Assembly: GCA_047620505.1 (NCBI GenBank)
Contig: JBLHKS010000025.1
Span: 1 to 52,014 of the forward strand
Direction of reading: 5' to 3'
DNA length: 52,014 nucleotides
Origin: JBLHKS01 sp047620505
GTDB lineage: Bacteria > Verrucomicrobiota > Verrucomicrobiia > Verrucomicrobiales > DEV007
The translations under genes were made by a program, and so were the position numbers. The notes beneath the pieces were generated by a model that did not search any database, was not told the DNA's origin, and saw nothing but the letters and a program-made list of their open reading frames with translations. Shown here one piece after another: positions 41,801-50,052 of this stretch (positions are counted from its first letter, which is position 1; each line of letters starts with the position of its first letter).

Positions 41801-42596
41801 GATAATCGAACTCGTGCCCGCAGGTTTCGGAGTAGCGAACGAGGTCCATCCAGTGCCGAGCCCACTTCTCACCAAAGTGCGGCGAGGCCAGCAGCTGCTG
41901 GACGACTTTCTCGTTCGCGCTCGGCGAATTATCCGCCAGAAACGCCGCGATCTGATCGCGCGTCGGCGGCAGGCCGATCAGGTCAAAATAAACGCGTCTC
42001 AGCCACGTCCGCTTGTCGGCTGGCTTAGCTGGCTGCAGCCCAGCGGCCTCGATTTTTGCGAGGACGAATTGATCAATTGGCGACTTTGCCCAATCGCCAT
42101 TCTTGACGCTCGGTGGCTCAGGATTCGCGACAGGCCGCCAGCTCCAATGTTCGTCGAAACGCTTTTTCAAGTCGAACGCTTCGACCAGCGCTCCGCCGGT
42201 TTTCTCGACCTTCGGCCGCGGATCCGGCGCTCCCATTTCGACCCATTTTTCCAGCGCGGCGACCTGGGCGTCGCTCAACTTCGTCTTCGGCGGCATCGGA
42301 TCGATGATCTCTTCGGTGCGCCGCACAGCATCAATGATCAGGCTTTCATCGAGGTTGCCCAACTCCACCGCCGGACCAGTGTCGCCGCCGGTTTCCCAGC
42401 CCCACTTCGAATCGAGAACGAGACCGCCTTTGATTTTTTCGGAGTCCGTCGCGTGGCATTTATAGCAGTGCTCGACGAAGATCGGGCGGATCTCCTTCTC
42501 GAAAAATTCGAGCTGCTCGGGAGTCGGTTCGGCCGATACAATCTGGACGCTGAAAGCGAGCCAACTCGCAGTGAAGATTGGAAGGAGCCATTTCAT
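38862..42596 (-). CDS. PSCyt1/DUF1549/DUF1553 planctomycete-type cytochrome protein
   Basis: A giant exported protein of 1244 residues. After a signal peptide (FTASWLAFSVQIVSA) comes the PSCyt1 haem motif (VEHCYKCHATDSEKIKGG), then DUF1549 (PIDQFVLAKIEAAG, ARHWMDLVRYSETCGHEFDY, ACARCHDHKFD). Next are beta-sandwich modules, one ending LRIIDEHRGGWGHIDVDHIV, and C-terminal DUF1553 (SRVIVNRLWHHLFGRGIVPT, VPAQALAMMNDPFV). CxxCH motifs suggest c-type haem. Such proteins are a PVC trademark, thought to act in degradation of complex carbohydrate; the exact role is unproven. Two palindrome copies (38980, 41889), both QQLL. Confidence 0.94.
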   Translation of the reverse strand: MKWLLPIFTASWLAFSVQIVSAEPTPEQLEFFEKEIRPIFVEHCYKCHATDSEKIKGGLVLDSKWGWETGGDTGPAVELGNLDESLIIDAVRRTEEIIDPMPPKTKLSDAQVAALEKWVEMGAPDPRPKVEKTGGALVEAFDLKKRFDEHWSWRPVANPEPPSVKNGDWAKSPIDQFVLAKIEAAGLQPAKPADKRTWLRRVYFDLIGLPPTRDQIAAFLADNSPSANEKVVQQLLASPHFGEKWARHWMDLVRYSETCGHEFDYPIPHAHQYRDYLIRAYNADVPYDQFIREHIAGDLLAEPRRHQGEDFNESVIGTGFWYFHDATHAPTDVLGDEADHLDSQIDVMGKAFQGLTIACARCHDHKFDAISTADYYALTGFIQGSCRTEVPIDPGRQIELAAAHQNELRVDAAKLLKQTNGDSVQPGRYLTAAVELMKAEAGKPNEADPWAGEVFDDFEGGYDRWKVEGKAFGDKPIAAHSAQRIGGVRGKKFANSFAGSDGPQGKLTSDLFTIEEPFINFLIGGGKQKETRIELVVDGKPVRTISGKNSDKLEPASWSVADLVGKAAELRIIDEHRGGWGHIDVDHIVFAKAPASDTAKQLPSAEAIAAKAKASDLDVAKLTAWCAILSAEGKDDRKVDDFWPMWLANPDIVKGLRSAVKRDREAQATFEEKSELFADFSGGELPEGWSTTGFGFQLGGETASLSFGANHELLAAPGVIDSGLLGPNHVGTLRSPSFPIPDARILVKARSNDVIMRVVPSNYHMAMYSALLFRGTIRKGNETATEGDWRWISFDGNLNKYIGQNGFLEFVDSKGGSVAIDEIRILKDGGPPNRRHPLIERVVESDDPAEGLDQVWSEVVSNLRKSAATAEDAEIVNWIAKHNLLRAADLNPALAAIHEDGLKTAGTIRVPQFAVAMTQGTPENAHVYIRGSHGNPGEEVPNRYLEAFGAKEGSRLDLADQIADAGNPLTSRVIVNRLWHHLFGRGIVPTVDDFGPQGQPASHPHLLDWLAADFTENGWSLKHTIREIVLSQSYRQDSVAHPDVDLDKVAIADPENIFLHRMPVRRLQAEAIRDAVLAVSGRLDPKQFGPAIPTHRTAFMTGRGARGSGPLDGDGRRSVYGAVYRNFLSPLMLTFDVPGPFGPKGRRSISNVPAQALAMMNDPFVVEQSKLWAKSVLAAPEQTPEQRIAAMIETATSREATAQQLLIFKAFLEQQAADYGKLDERAWADVAHAIFNTKDFVYLN

Positions 42597-42679
42597 GGGG
42601 TTTGAAGTCGAATCTACGTTAATCACTGTTCAGGGTTGTCGAATTCGCAGTTTATGATCAACGTCGCCTTGCCACAATT

Positions 42680-44554
42680 ATGAAGCAAATTTTCCTCATT
42701 TTCATTCCGATTCTTGCCGCGATCGCCACGCCAATTCAAGCAGAGACGTTGCCACCGCTGAAGGACAACGAGGCTCCTCAGACTTGGGAAGAGCTCTGGG
42801 CGGATTTCGATCCGCAGGCCGATCCGCTGGACGTCGAGATTCTGAAAGAGTGGGAAGAGGACGGCGTCGTGCTCCGCGTCGTTCGCTACCGGATCGGGAT
42901 TTTCAAGGGCGAAAAGGCGATGATGGCTGCGGTTTATGGATTTCCAAAGGGTGGGTCGAACCTGCCCGGATTGCTGAACATCCACGGGGGTGGCCAGTAC
43001 GCTGACTACCAGGCCGTTCTAACAAACGCAAAACGCGGATACGCGACGATCACGATTGCTTGGGCAGGCCGGATCAGCGCGCCGGAATATCGGGTTTCGC
43101 CGAAAGAAGTACAGCTCTTCTGGGACGACGCGACTGATGATCCGGCTTACAAAATTACAACCGACTGGGGCGCGCTCGACGCCTACCACGCGCCGAGTCG
43201 GAACGGCAAAGATGCGTTCCCGACGATACGGGATGGGTCTGAGCCGTGGACGCTCGACGATGTCGAATCGCCACGGAACAACTCTTGGTTTCTCTGCACG
43301 TTGGGCGCGCGACGAGCCCTGACATTCCTCGAAAATCAGCCGGAAGTCGATGGCGAACGTCTCGGTGTTTACGGTCATTCGATGGGCGGCAAACTAACCG
43401 TGGCCACAGCTGCTGCTGATTCGCGAGTGAAGGCGGCGGCTCCGTCCTGTGGCGGAATCAGCGATCGCTACAACACGAATCCGCTTCACGGAGCGACGGT
43501 CGGAGATTCTCCAGCGCTGAAGCATCTCGACTGTCCAACGATCTTCCTCAGCCCGGCCAACGACTTTCACGGACACATCAATAATCTGGTCGAAGCAACC
43601 CGGGAAATCGGCGAAACCGAATGGCGCGTGACCTGTTCGGCTCATCTCAATCATCGCGACTACCCGGAGAACGAAGTCGCGGCGCAGTTGTGGTTTGATC
43701 AGCACCTGAAAGGTGAGTTCGAATGGCCCACGACGCCCCTGACCAAGCTCGAACTTAAGCACGCGGATGGGATTCCCACCTTTGCCGTCAGCCCGGATTC
43801 GTCCCGCCCGATTCTCGGCATCGAAGTCTACTACACCCAGCAGGGCAAAGTCGGGAAAGACCCTCGCGTCAATCGAATCAATCAGTTCTGGCATCACGCC
43901 GCTTGCGAACGCGATGGCGAGGCGTGGACCGCGCAGCTCCCGCTTTACAGCACCGAGGAGCCGCTCTGGGTTTATGCAAACGTGATCTACGATCTGGACA
44001 AACCGGTTAGCGGAGCCGGCTACTACTACGGGCCTTACACCGCTGAGAAATTCAACCTTTCGTCGCTGATCACCATCGTCGCGCCAGAGCAACTTCAAGC
44101 CGCCGACGTCCGGCCTGACCTTCAGCCATCAAGTGTCATCGAGACATTCGAAGGCGACTGGCGCAAAGAATGGTACGGCTACGATCGAGACGGTTGGGGA
44201 GTCCGTACTCACAAGGTTTATCATCCGATCTGGAAGGCACCAGCAGGCGCGAAGTTGTCAGTCGAAGTCAAGGCCGAAGAGCCTAACAAACTGGTCATTG
44301 GACTCGATCAGCACGCCGCCGAAGTTGCGATTGAGGGCGGAGCCGAATGGCAAACGATCACGCTCGCGCTGTCAGATTTCAAAGACGTTGCCGAGGTGCC
44401 ATTGGAAAATTGGGATGGGCTTCTCGAACTTCGGATTCTCGCCGCCGAACACCTTCGTACGGTCGGCCGTGGCGACCGCAAAACTCGCCTCGTCGGAGGA
44501 AACTGGAAAGGCGCGCCTCCAACGTTCCGGAATTTGCGCTGGAAAGCGGAGTAG
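42680..44554 (+). CDS. Exported alpha/beta hydrolase (acetyl-xylan-esterase/dienelactone type)
   Basis: A 624-residue exported hydrolase: signal peptide IFIPILAAIATPIQA, then NIHGGGQYADYQAVLTNAKR and YATITIAWAGR. The nucleophile motif GVYGHSMGGKLTV (GxSxG) is near residue 230 and CPTIFLSPANDFHGH (Asp region) near 290. The C-terminal 150 residues (VIETFEGDWRKEWYGYDRDG) look like a carbohydrate-binding beta-sandwich. This suits a polysaccharide esterase, though the substrate is unknown. It is divergent from the DUF1553 gene (83-base gap) and has only a near match to the palindrome. Confidence 0.85.
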   Translation: MKQIFLIFIPILAAIATPIQAETLPPLKDNEAPQTWEELWADFDPQADPLDVEILKEWEEDGVVLRVVRYRIGIFKGEKAMMAAVYGFPKGGSNLPGLLNIHGGGQYADYQAVLTNAKRGYATITIAWAGRISAPEYRVSPKEVQLFWDDATDDPAYKITTDWGALDAYHAPSRNGKDAFPTIRDGSEPWTLDDVESPRNNSWFLCTLGARRALTFLENQPEVDGERLGVYGHSMGGKLTVATAAADSRVKAAAPSCGGISDRYNTNPLHGATVGDSPALKHLDCPTIFLSPANDFHGHINNLVEATREIGETEWRVTCSAHLNHRDYPENEVAAQLWFDQHLKGEFEWPTTPLTKLELKHADGIPTFAVSPDSSRPILGIEVYYTQQGKVGKDPRVNRINQFWHHAACERDGEAWTAQLPLYSTEEPLWVYANVIYDLDKPVSGAGYYYGPYTAEKFNLSSLITIVAPEQLQAADVRPDLQPSSVIETFEGDWRKEWYGYDRDGWGVRTHKVYHPIWKAPAGAKLSVEVKAEEPNKLVIGLDQHAAEVAIEGGAEWQTITLALSDFKDVAEVPLENWDGLLELRILAAEHLRTVGRGDRKTRLVGGNWKGAPPTFRNLRWKAE

Positions 44555-44577
44555 AAACGACTCAGCACCAGCTCCGA

Positions 44578-45633
44578 TCAATCCAGCATTAACTTGGCGA
44601 TTTGATTGGCGATCGCGTGAGGCTTCGCGCGCATCGAGTTCGTTAGGACGACCACGACGGTTTCCGACTCCGGCAAGACCAGAAGCTCGGTGATGAAACC
44701 GGGAATCCCGCCGCCGTGCCGGAAAGAAGGCTCGCCTTCGAAATTTCCGACGAAACAACCGATTCCGTAGTTGGATTTCTTCCCGCTGTTGAGTTCGCCC
44801 GCGGCAGTCATCGCAGCGAACGATTCCGGCTTGAGCAGCGAGTCGTCCATCAATGCTCGACTCCACTCGATCAGGTCTTCCGCAGTCGAAGCCAACGCGC
44901 CTGCGGCGTAGGGCATGGTCATGCTGACGAACTCCGCGTTCATAACTCGGTCGCCCCAGATCGCGTAACCGCTCGCGCGATTCGGAATGATCTTGGCGTG
45001 TCGATCGTAAACCGTCGCGCCGAGATTCAGCGGATCGAACATGCGTTCTTGGAGGAATTCTTCATAGGTTTGTCCGGACGCCGCTTCAATCACGAGACCC
45101 AGCAGGAAATAGCCGGAATTGCAGTATTTGAAGCGTTCGCCGGGCTCGAAAAGTAGCGGCTTGTCCTGAAACCGCTCCAGCAGCTGCTCGGGCTTCAAAT
45201 CGATCCGGCGGCTTGCGCGATGCTCCGGCAGATCGGTGAAACTGACGATGCCCGAGGTGTGATTCAGCAAATGGCGAAGCGTTACCTTCGAGGCGACCTC
45301 TTCCGGATAATCGGGCAGATGCTTCGCTAACGGATCGTCGAGCGCGAGCTTGCCGTCCTCTAACAAAAGCAGAATCGCCGCCGCGGTGAACATCTTCGTG
45401 ATTGAGCCGATTCGGTAAACGCTGTCCGCCGTCGCAGGCACGTCGAGCTCGATGTTGGCGAGACCGTACCCTTGCAGATGCAGAATCTCGTCGCCCTTCG
45501 CGACTCCGATCGTCAGCCCGATTGCGTTGCCGTCGATCGCATTTTGCGCGATCTCAGCGATCGCTTTGTCCAAGTTTTCCTCAGCCCAACAAGCTGAGAA
45601 TCCGATCAACAGAATCGCAAAAACCAGCCTCAT
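44578..45633 (-). CDS. Serine hydrolase, class C beta-lactamase-like
   Basis: A 351-residue exported protein of the beta-lactamase/DD-peptidase fold: signal LVFAILLIGFSACWA, SxxK motif in YRIGSITKMFTAAAILLLLE, Y-x-N motif in KYCNSGYFLLGLVIE, and HxG motif in RHGGGIPGFITELLV. The family includes esterases and peptidases as well as lactamases. Its start overlaps the stop of the upstream hydrolase (ATGA). It is the last of a three-gene operon. A palindrome copy (45179-45188) encodes Q-L-L. Confidence 0.92.
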   Translation of the reverse strand: MRLVFAILLIGFSACWAEENLDKAIAEIAQNAIDGNAIGLTIGVAKGDEILHLQGYGLANIELDVPATADSVYRIGSITKMFTAAAILLLLEDGKLALDDPLAKHLPDYPEEVASKVTLRHLLNHTSGIVSFTDLPEHRASRRIDLKPEQLLERFQDKPLLFEPGERFKYCNSGYFLLGLVIEAASGQTYEEFLQERMFDPLNLGATVYDRHAKIIPNRASGYAIWGDRVMNAEFVSMTMPYAAGALASTAEDLIEWSRALMDDSLLKPESFAAMTAAGELNSGKKSNYGIGCFVGNFEGEPSFRHGGGIPGFITELLVLPESETVVVVLTNSMRAKPHAIANQIAKLMLD

Positions 45634-46589
45634 GATTCTGCCTCGAACTGTTCCTGGATGAATTCGAGCGAGCGCGCAAACGCCGCTTCGATTTCCGCTT
45701 TGTCTCCGCCCCAGAGGCCGTGTCCGCCGCCTTCGACCGTGATCAGCTCGACGCTTCCGTCGAGGTCGCGGATCACGTCGCGCATCTGGACCGATTGCCC
45801 GTAGTCCACATCCGGGTCCTTCGTCCCGTGGAGCAGCAGGAGCGGCGGAAACGTCTCCGTCGCTTTCCGCACTGGGCAGAAGGCTTCGAGCTTCTCCGGC
45901 TCCTTCAACGGATCGACGCCACTAACGATTTCCGTCCATTTGCCGAAGCGCTTCATGTAGTAGAAAAGCTTGCCGCGAGCCGCGAAATCTTCCTTGCCGG
46001 TCGAGGTGATTGGTTTGTCGCCGATGCCCGCGTAGGCCTCCTCTTTGGTCGGAGCCTCGCCTTTGCCAAAGCCCGGATTCGGCTGCGTCGTCCAGTCGCC
46101 GAGGATGTCGCCGAAGCCCCAGTAGCTAACGATCGCCTTCGGAATGCGCTCTTCTTGAATTCCCGTCATCAAGGAAAGGTAACCACCAGCCGAAGCCCCG
46201 CCGACAATCACGTTTTCCGGGTCGGCTTGAAAAAGCTCCGGCCCTTTTTCGTGAACCCACTTCAGAGCGTCGTTCACATCGGCGATGATCTCCGGAAGCA
46301 GCGTCTCGGGTGCCAAACGATAATCGAACGACACGAGCGCGTAGCCCTGCTTTCGGCTTAGCTCGATGAGCTGCGGCGGCACGCCCGCCCGGCTGTTCAG
46401 CATCAGCGCGCCGCCGTGAAACCAGATCAGCGTCGGGCGCTTGGTAACGTCGTCAGCAGCTGCTGGAAGGTAGACATCGGCCTTGATCTCGATGCCCTCG
46501 ACTTCTTTGAAGACGAAAGTCTCGGGCTTCGGATCATCAGCAACGGCCAAGCCTGACAAAAGCAGAAATGCCGGGAACACCCGCTTCAT
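45630..46589 (-). CDS. Exported esterase/lipase (BD-FAE-like alpha/beta hydrolase)
   Basis: A 319-residue exported alpha/beta hydrolase: signal VFPAFLLLSGLAVA, the HGG oxyanion motif in LIWFHGGALMLNSRAG, nucleophile elbow VIVGGASAGGYLSLM (GxSxG), DPDVDYGQS (Asp) and VEGGGHGLWGG (His). It is like BD-FAE or acetyl-xylan esterases. ATG 46589 is chosen; it overlaps the upstream stop. An open frame further upstream overlaps the propeller gene and is not credible. A palindrome copy at 46455-46464. Confidence 0.92.
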   Translation of the reverse strand: MKRVFPAFLLLSGLAVADDPKPETFVFKEVEGIEIKADVYLPAAADDVTKRPTLIWFHGGALMLNSRAGVPPQLIELSRKQGYALVSFDYRLAPETLLPEIIADVNDALKWVHEKGPELFQADPENVIVGGASAGGYLSLMTGIQEERIPKAIVSYWGFGDILGDWTTQPNPGFGKGEAPTKEEAYAGIGDKPITSTGKEDFAARGKLFYYMKRFGKWTEIVSGVDPLKEPEKLEAFCPVRKATETFPPLLLLHGTKDPDVDYGQSVQMRDVIRDLDGSVELITVEGGGHGLWGGDKAEIEAAFARSLEFIQEQFEAES

Positions 46590-47509
46590 TTCAGCGCGCC
46601 TTCGGCCTTCCCATTCGTCGTCAGCACATGAACTTCGTGTGCGCGGGCGTTTGGATGGAAGAATTCCCAAACGACTTTCTTGTCCGGGGTGATTTCGAAT
46701 AGTTTTGGCTTATTCGGATCTTTCTGGGCGTAAGAGCAGATGATCGTGTTGCCGTTCGCGAGCCGCTGCCCGCCGCACGGATCAGCGAAGCGTCCGCCAA
46801 CATCTTCGTTCGTCACGTGCCAGACGATTTTGCCGTCGGCATCGAACTCCACTGTCTGATTTCCGTGGGTCAAGTTGACTAACGTGTTTCCATTCTCCAG
46901 CCGAATCGCCGTGAACGGCCACGTGTGCGTTTCGCGTCCGCCAAGCTCCGGCGTGTCCGTTTTGAATGCCTTCACCACCGTGCCATCCGGCTTGTATTCT
47001 TTGACCACGAAGCCAAGCAAATGCGGCGCGATGTAATTTCCGTTTGGCAGTTTCCGCGCCATCCGCGTCTGCATGTGGGCGTTGTCGGAGTCCGGCTGAA
47101 GCGGCACGGTCACGGCGATCGATCCGTCTGGCGCAACTTCGAGCAACTGCGGTTTCACACCACGCTCGACGACTAACGTATTCCCATTTTCGAGCCGCTT
47201 CGCCGTTCCAAGCTCCTTGTTGCCTTTGCTAAGCTTGTAGCTCCAAACCAACTTGCCGTCGCGGCTGAGTTCTTTCGCCATGTTGCCTTGGGAAATCAGC
47301 ACGTTGCCGTTTTCCAGCACAAATCCGTCGCGGGCACCGCCCGGCCCTTGCCAGACCTTCTCGCCATCCTCGCCGACGATCACAGTTTGAGGCCCGGCGA
47401 TCAAAAACGAGTGCTTGATGCCGCTCTCGCTGCGTTGTTCGCCGAATGGCTCGGCCCAGCAGCTGCTGGCGGTGACGAGCGCGAGAATGAGAAATGAAAT
47501 TCGTTTCAT
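46586..47509 (-). CDS. Exported beta-propeller protein (PQQ/arylsulfotransferase-like repeats)
   Basis: A 307-residue exported protein. The signal is ISFLILALVTASSCWAEP, followed by propeller blades with a repeated N-G-N turn: LENGNVLIS, LENGNTLVV, LPNGNYI, LENGNTLVNL and LANGNTIICS, with DGKLVWSY / DGKIVWHV strands. Such propellers occur as enzymes or binding partners. It is first in an operon with two hydrolases, each joined by an ATGA overlap. Palindrome 47458-47467 encodes Ser-Ser-Cys in its signal peptide, the only copy in that frame. Confidence 0.85.
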   Translation of the reverse strand: MKRISFLILALVTASSCWAEPFGEQRSESGIKHSFLIAGPQTVIVGEDGEKVWQGPGGARDGFVLENGNVLISQGNMAKELSRDGKLVWSYKLSKGNKELGTAKRLENGNTLVVERGVKPQLLEVAPDGSIAVTVPLQPDSDNAHMQTRMARKLPNGNYIAPHLLGFVVKEYKPDGTVVKAFKTDTPELGGRETHTWPFTAIRLENGNTLVNLTHGNQTVEFDADGKIVWHVTNEDVGGRFADPCGGQRLANGNTIICSYAQKDPNKPKLFEITPDKKVVWEFFHPNARAHEVHVLTTNGKAEGALK

Positions 47510-47880
47510 CCGACAACTGAGCATGAAACTGGTTCGACGGATACGATTTTGGAGCAATTTCAGGAGCGCGCCCAAAGACTGGCGAAAATGCGTGATCCGC
47601 CGCTGGGAGTCGCCGCGACTTTGCGTGTCCAAAGCGACTCGGAAGCCGAACTCGGGCATCTCACCGCTTCGCTCGCCTGAACTTGGCGTTTCCATCGCCC
47701 TGACATTGTGCTAAACATCCGAGGATTCGCCATGACCCCGCTCCCTTGATGCTAATTCTTTACACGACCGAAGACGGCGAGAGCCGGATCCAGCTCCGCG
47801 CCGAGAATGACTCCGTGTGGCTCAGCCAGTTGGAAATGGCGGAACTGTTCAACGCCACCAAGCAGAACATTTCCCTCCAT

Positions 47881-47898
47881 CTCAAAAACATTTTTGAG
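47881..47898. repeat. Perfect palindrome CTCAAAAA-CA-TTTTTGAG
   Basis: An 8-bp inverted repeat with 2-base spacer inside the RhuM remnant, 22 bases before the larger palindrome. It could form a hairpin followed by a purine-rich stretch. Confidence 0.8.
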
Positions 47899-47920
47899 GA
47901 TAGAGAGCTGAGCGACGATT

Positions 47921-47947
47921 CAGTTGTCAAGGAATCCTTGACAACTG
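47921..47947. repeat. Perfect 27-nt palindrome in the RhuM remnant
   Basis: Left arm CAGTTGTCAAGGA, one central A at 47934, right arm TCCTTGACAACTG. The arms are perfectly complementary over 13 bases. It encodes part of the conserved SVVKESLTTA segment. Such length by chance within a gene is unlikely; it could be an operator for the RhuM product or a hairpin in its message. Confidence 0.85.
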
Positions 47948-48095
47948 CCGCCGACGGCAAGGACTACCGCACCAAGCTCTACAATCTCGACGCCATCCTC
48001 GCCGTCGGCTATCGCGTCCGCTCGCCTCGTGGCGTGCAATTCCGGCGCTGGGCGAGCACAGTCCTCAAGGACTCAAGCGTCGTCCTATACCCTGA

Positions 48096-50039
48096 TCAGT
48101 CCGCGAGCTGTCCGGCGACGGAGAAATCATCAAAGGTCAGGTGCCCCCAGCCAGTGGTCTTTCGATCGACGATCCGAAGGTAGACGGTCTGGCCGGTCCA
48201 CTCTTCGACATCCCAGACGACGCGCTTCATTTGCGCTCCACCGGAACCGCCTGCGCTCAGCAGCTGCTGGCCGGATTCGGCGTCGACCAGGGCGACGAAG
48301 AGCGACTTTTCGTCGAGCCCGCCGCCGCTGACCAGAAAGCTCGCCTGTGGACCCGCGAGTTTGAAGCGCGGCGACTCGATCACGCCTTGCTGCTTGTCGT
48401 CGAACCCGTCGCCGGTGCCGCCGGTCGAGAGGTGAAATTTGCCCTCGTGGTTGAACGGCTTTTCCTTCCATCGCGGGAGCGACACGGCGTCCGAAACCGG
48501 CTTGCCTAATTCGCCCTCTACGATTTTCCAGCCTTCGAGATCGCCGGATTCAAACGTGAACCGCAAGTCGCCGAGCGGTTTGAAATCGTCGTAGGCGGCT
48601 TGGGCTGGCTTCGCTCGTTTCTTGATCGGGTTCTGCAGTTTCCGAGCTCCCTCGTCAAAAAATCTCGCCCCAGATCCCGTCTGATCGATGTCGCCAAGGT
48701 CGGCGCGAGCGGCTTCGATCCGTTTCATGAGGGAGGCGACGACTTCAGGGTTCGCGGCGGCGAGATTGGTGGTTTCGGCAGGGTCGGCGTCGAGATCGAA
48801 GAGGTGCAGCGCGTCGACTTCTTCGATCATCCGGCCCCACCAACCGAGGCCAGGCGGGTTGTTCGAGCGCGGGAGGACAAGCTTCCAGTTTCCAACGCGG
48901 ACGCCGGTCAGGAGACAGCCGCTGTAGTAAAAATAGTCGTCGCGCGGGCTGGATTCGGTTTTGCCGAGTAGAAATTCGGAGGCATCGCGACCATCAATTT
49001 TGCGGTCCGGCACAGTGGCTTCGGCTAACGCCGCGAAGGTCGGCAACAGGTCCATAGTTGTGAGCAGCTGCTGGCTTTCGCGGCCTTCATTGATCTTTCC
49101 AGGCCAACGCGCGAGAAACGGAACACGACAGCCGCCTTCCCAAGTGCTCATCTTCCAGCCACGCAACGGATCGGCCAAACCAGAGTGATCCGCCGGGATG
49201 AACGGCTTGCCGTCTGGCTTCATTCCGCGAGTCGTTTCGATCCACGGACCGTTGTCGCTCGTGAAGATGACCAGCGTATTGTCGTCGATGTTCAAAGCCT
49301 TAAGCTTGTCTAAAATCTGGCCGCAAGACCAATCGATTTCCTCGATCGTATCGCCATAAGGGCCGAAGGCGGATTTTCCTTTGAACTCAGCCGATGCGCC
49401 GACGGGCACGTGGGGCATGTTGTGGGCAAGGTAGAGAAAAAACGGCTTATCGTGATGGGTTTCGATCCATGTTAGGGCTTCGCGGGTGTAGTCCTGGGTG
49501 ATGTTGTCCCAGCTCTGAACCGCCTCGACGACAACTTCCTTGTTCCGCAAAATCGGGCTGCGCACCTTCGTGTCCTCGACGTAAACCGTGAAGCCGTTGA
49601 ATCTCGGCGTGCCGTAGAAATAATCGAAGCCTTGATCGTTCGGCATCACCTCGCCAGCGTGCCACTTGCCGATGATCGCCGTCGCGTAGCCCGCTTCGCG
49701 CAGGACTTCGGCCATGGTGATTTCTTCAGAATGCATCTCGGTGTGCAGGTGTTTGACGTTGCCGGGTTCGCCAATTCGAATCGGGTAGGAACCGGTCATG
49801 AGCGCCGCGCGAGAGACGCCGCAAACCGGCTGAGCGTAGAAGTTCGTTAGCTTCAAACCTTCCCCGGCCATGCGGTCGAGGTTCGGTGTTTTGATCTTCT
49901 CCGATCCGAAACAACCGAGGTCGTTGTAGCCTTGGTCGTCGGTGAAAATTAGAATAATGTTAGGCTGCTTCGCCGCGAGATTGGCGGAGAGGAGAGCAAA
50001 CAAGGCGAAGGTGATTCTGGCGAGGCAGTTCAAGTTCAT
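48096..50039 (-). CDS. Sulfatase with C-terminal beta-sandwich module
   Basis: A 647-residue exported S1-type sulfatase: signal ITFALFALLSANLAAKQ, metal-binding NIILIFTDDQGYNDLG, and the formylglycine site in PVCGVSRAALMTGSYPIR. It reads C-G-V-S-R where the consensus has C-x-[PA]-x-R. KWHAGEVMPNDQGFDYFYG and TSDNGPW also fit. The last 150 residues (FTFESGDLEGWKIVEGELGK to LRIVDRKTTGWGHLTFDDFS) form a separate beta-sandwich, also found in the DUF1553 protein. It likely removes sulfate from polysaccharides. Two palindrome copies (48259, 49063), both QQLL. Confidence 0.93.
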   Translation of the reverse strand: MNLNCLARITFALFALLSANLAAKQPNIILIFTDDQGYNDLGCFGSEKIKTPNLDRMAGEGLKLTNFYAQPVCGVSRAALMTGSYPIRIGEPGNVKHLHTEMHSEEITMAEVLREAGYATAIIGKWHAGEVMPNDQGFDYFYGTPRFNGFTVYVEDTKVRSPILRNKEVVVEAVQSWDNITQDYTREALTWIETHHDKPFFLYLAHNMPHVPVGASAEFKGKSAFGPYGDTIEEIDWSCGQILDKLKALNIDDNTLVIFTSDNGPWIETTRGMKPDGKPFIPADHSGLADPLRGWKMSTWEGGCRVPFLARWPGKINEGRESQQLLTTMDLLPTFAALAEATVPDRKIDGRDASEFLLGKTESSPRDDYFYYSGCLLTGVRVGNWKLVLPRSNNPPGLGWWGRMIEEVDALHLFDLDADPAETTNLAAANPEVVASLMKRIEAARADLGDIDQTGSGARFFDEGARKLQNPIKKRAKPAQAAYDDFKPLGDLRFTFESGDLEGWKIVEGELGKPVSDAVSLPRWKEKPFNHEGKFHLSTGGTGDGFDDKQQGVIESPRFKLAGPQASFLVSGGGLDEKSLFVALVDAESGQQLLSAGGSGGAQMKRVVWDVEEWTGQTVYLRIVDRKTTGWGHLTFDDFSVAGQLAD

Positions 50040-50052
50040 GGGCTCAGTTTTC

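Larger units (their letters stand above)
47749..48183 (+). pseudogene. RhuM family protein, 3' end lost
   Basis: The first 110 or so residues match the RhuM family (LILYTTEDGESRIQLRAEND, VWLSQLEMAELFNATKQNIS, YNLDAILAVGYRVRSPRGVQ, FRRWASTVLKD); full-length members have about 330. After about 48085 the frame runs antisense into the sulfatase gene and stops at 48183 with meaningless sequence. RhuM-type genes are mobile, usually beside restriction or phage genes. Two perfect palindromes lie within. It is a remnant of acquired DNA with no palindrome AGCAGCTGCT copy. Confidence 0.8.

Noticed and set aside
3236..49030. Many CTAAC/GTTAG pentamers, mostly Leu TTA followed by G in minus-strand genes
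   Set aside because: The total number is not above random expectation for a 5-mer, and residues at these sites are the family-conserved ones, so no artefact or motif is supported.
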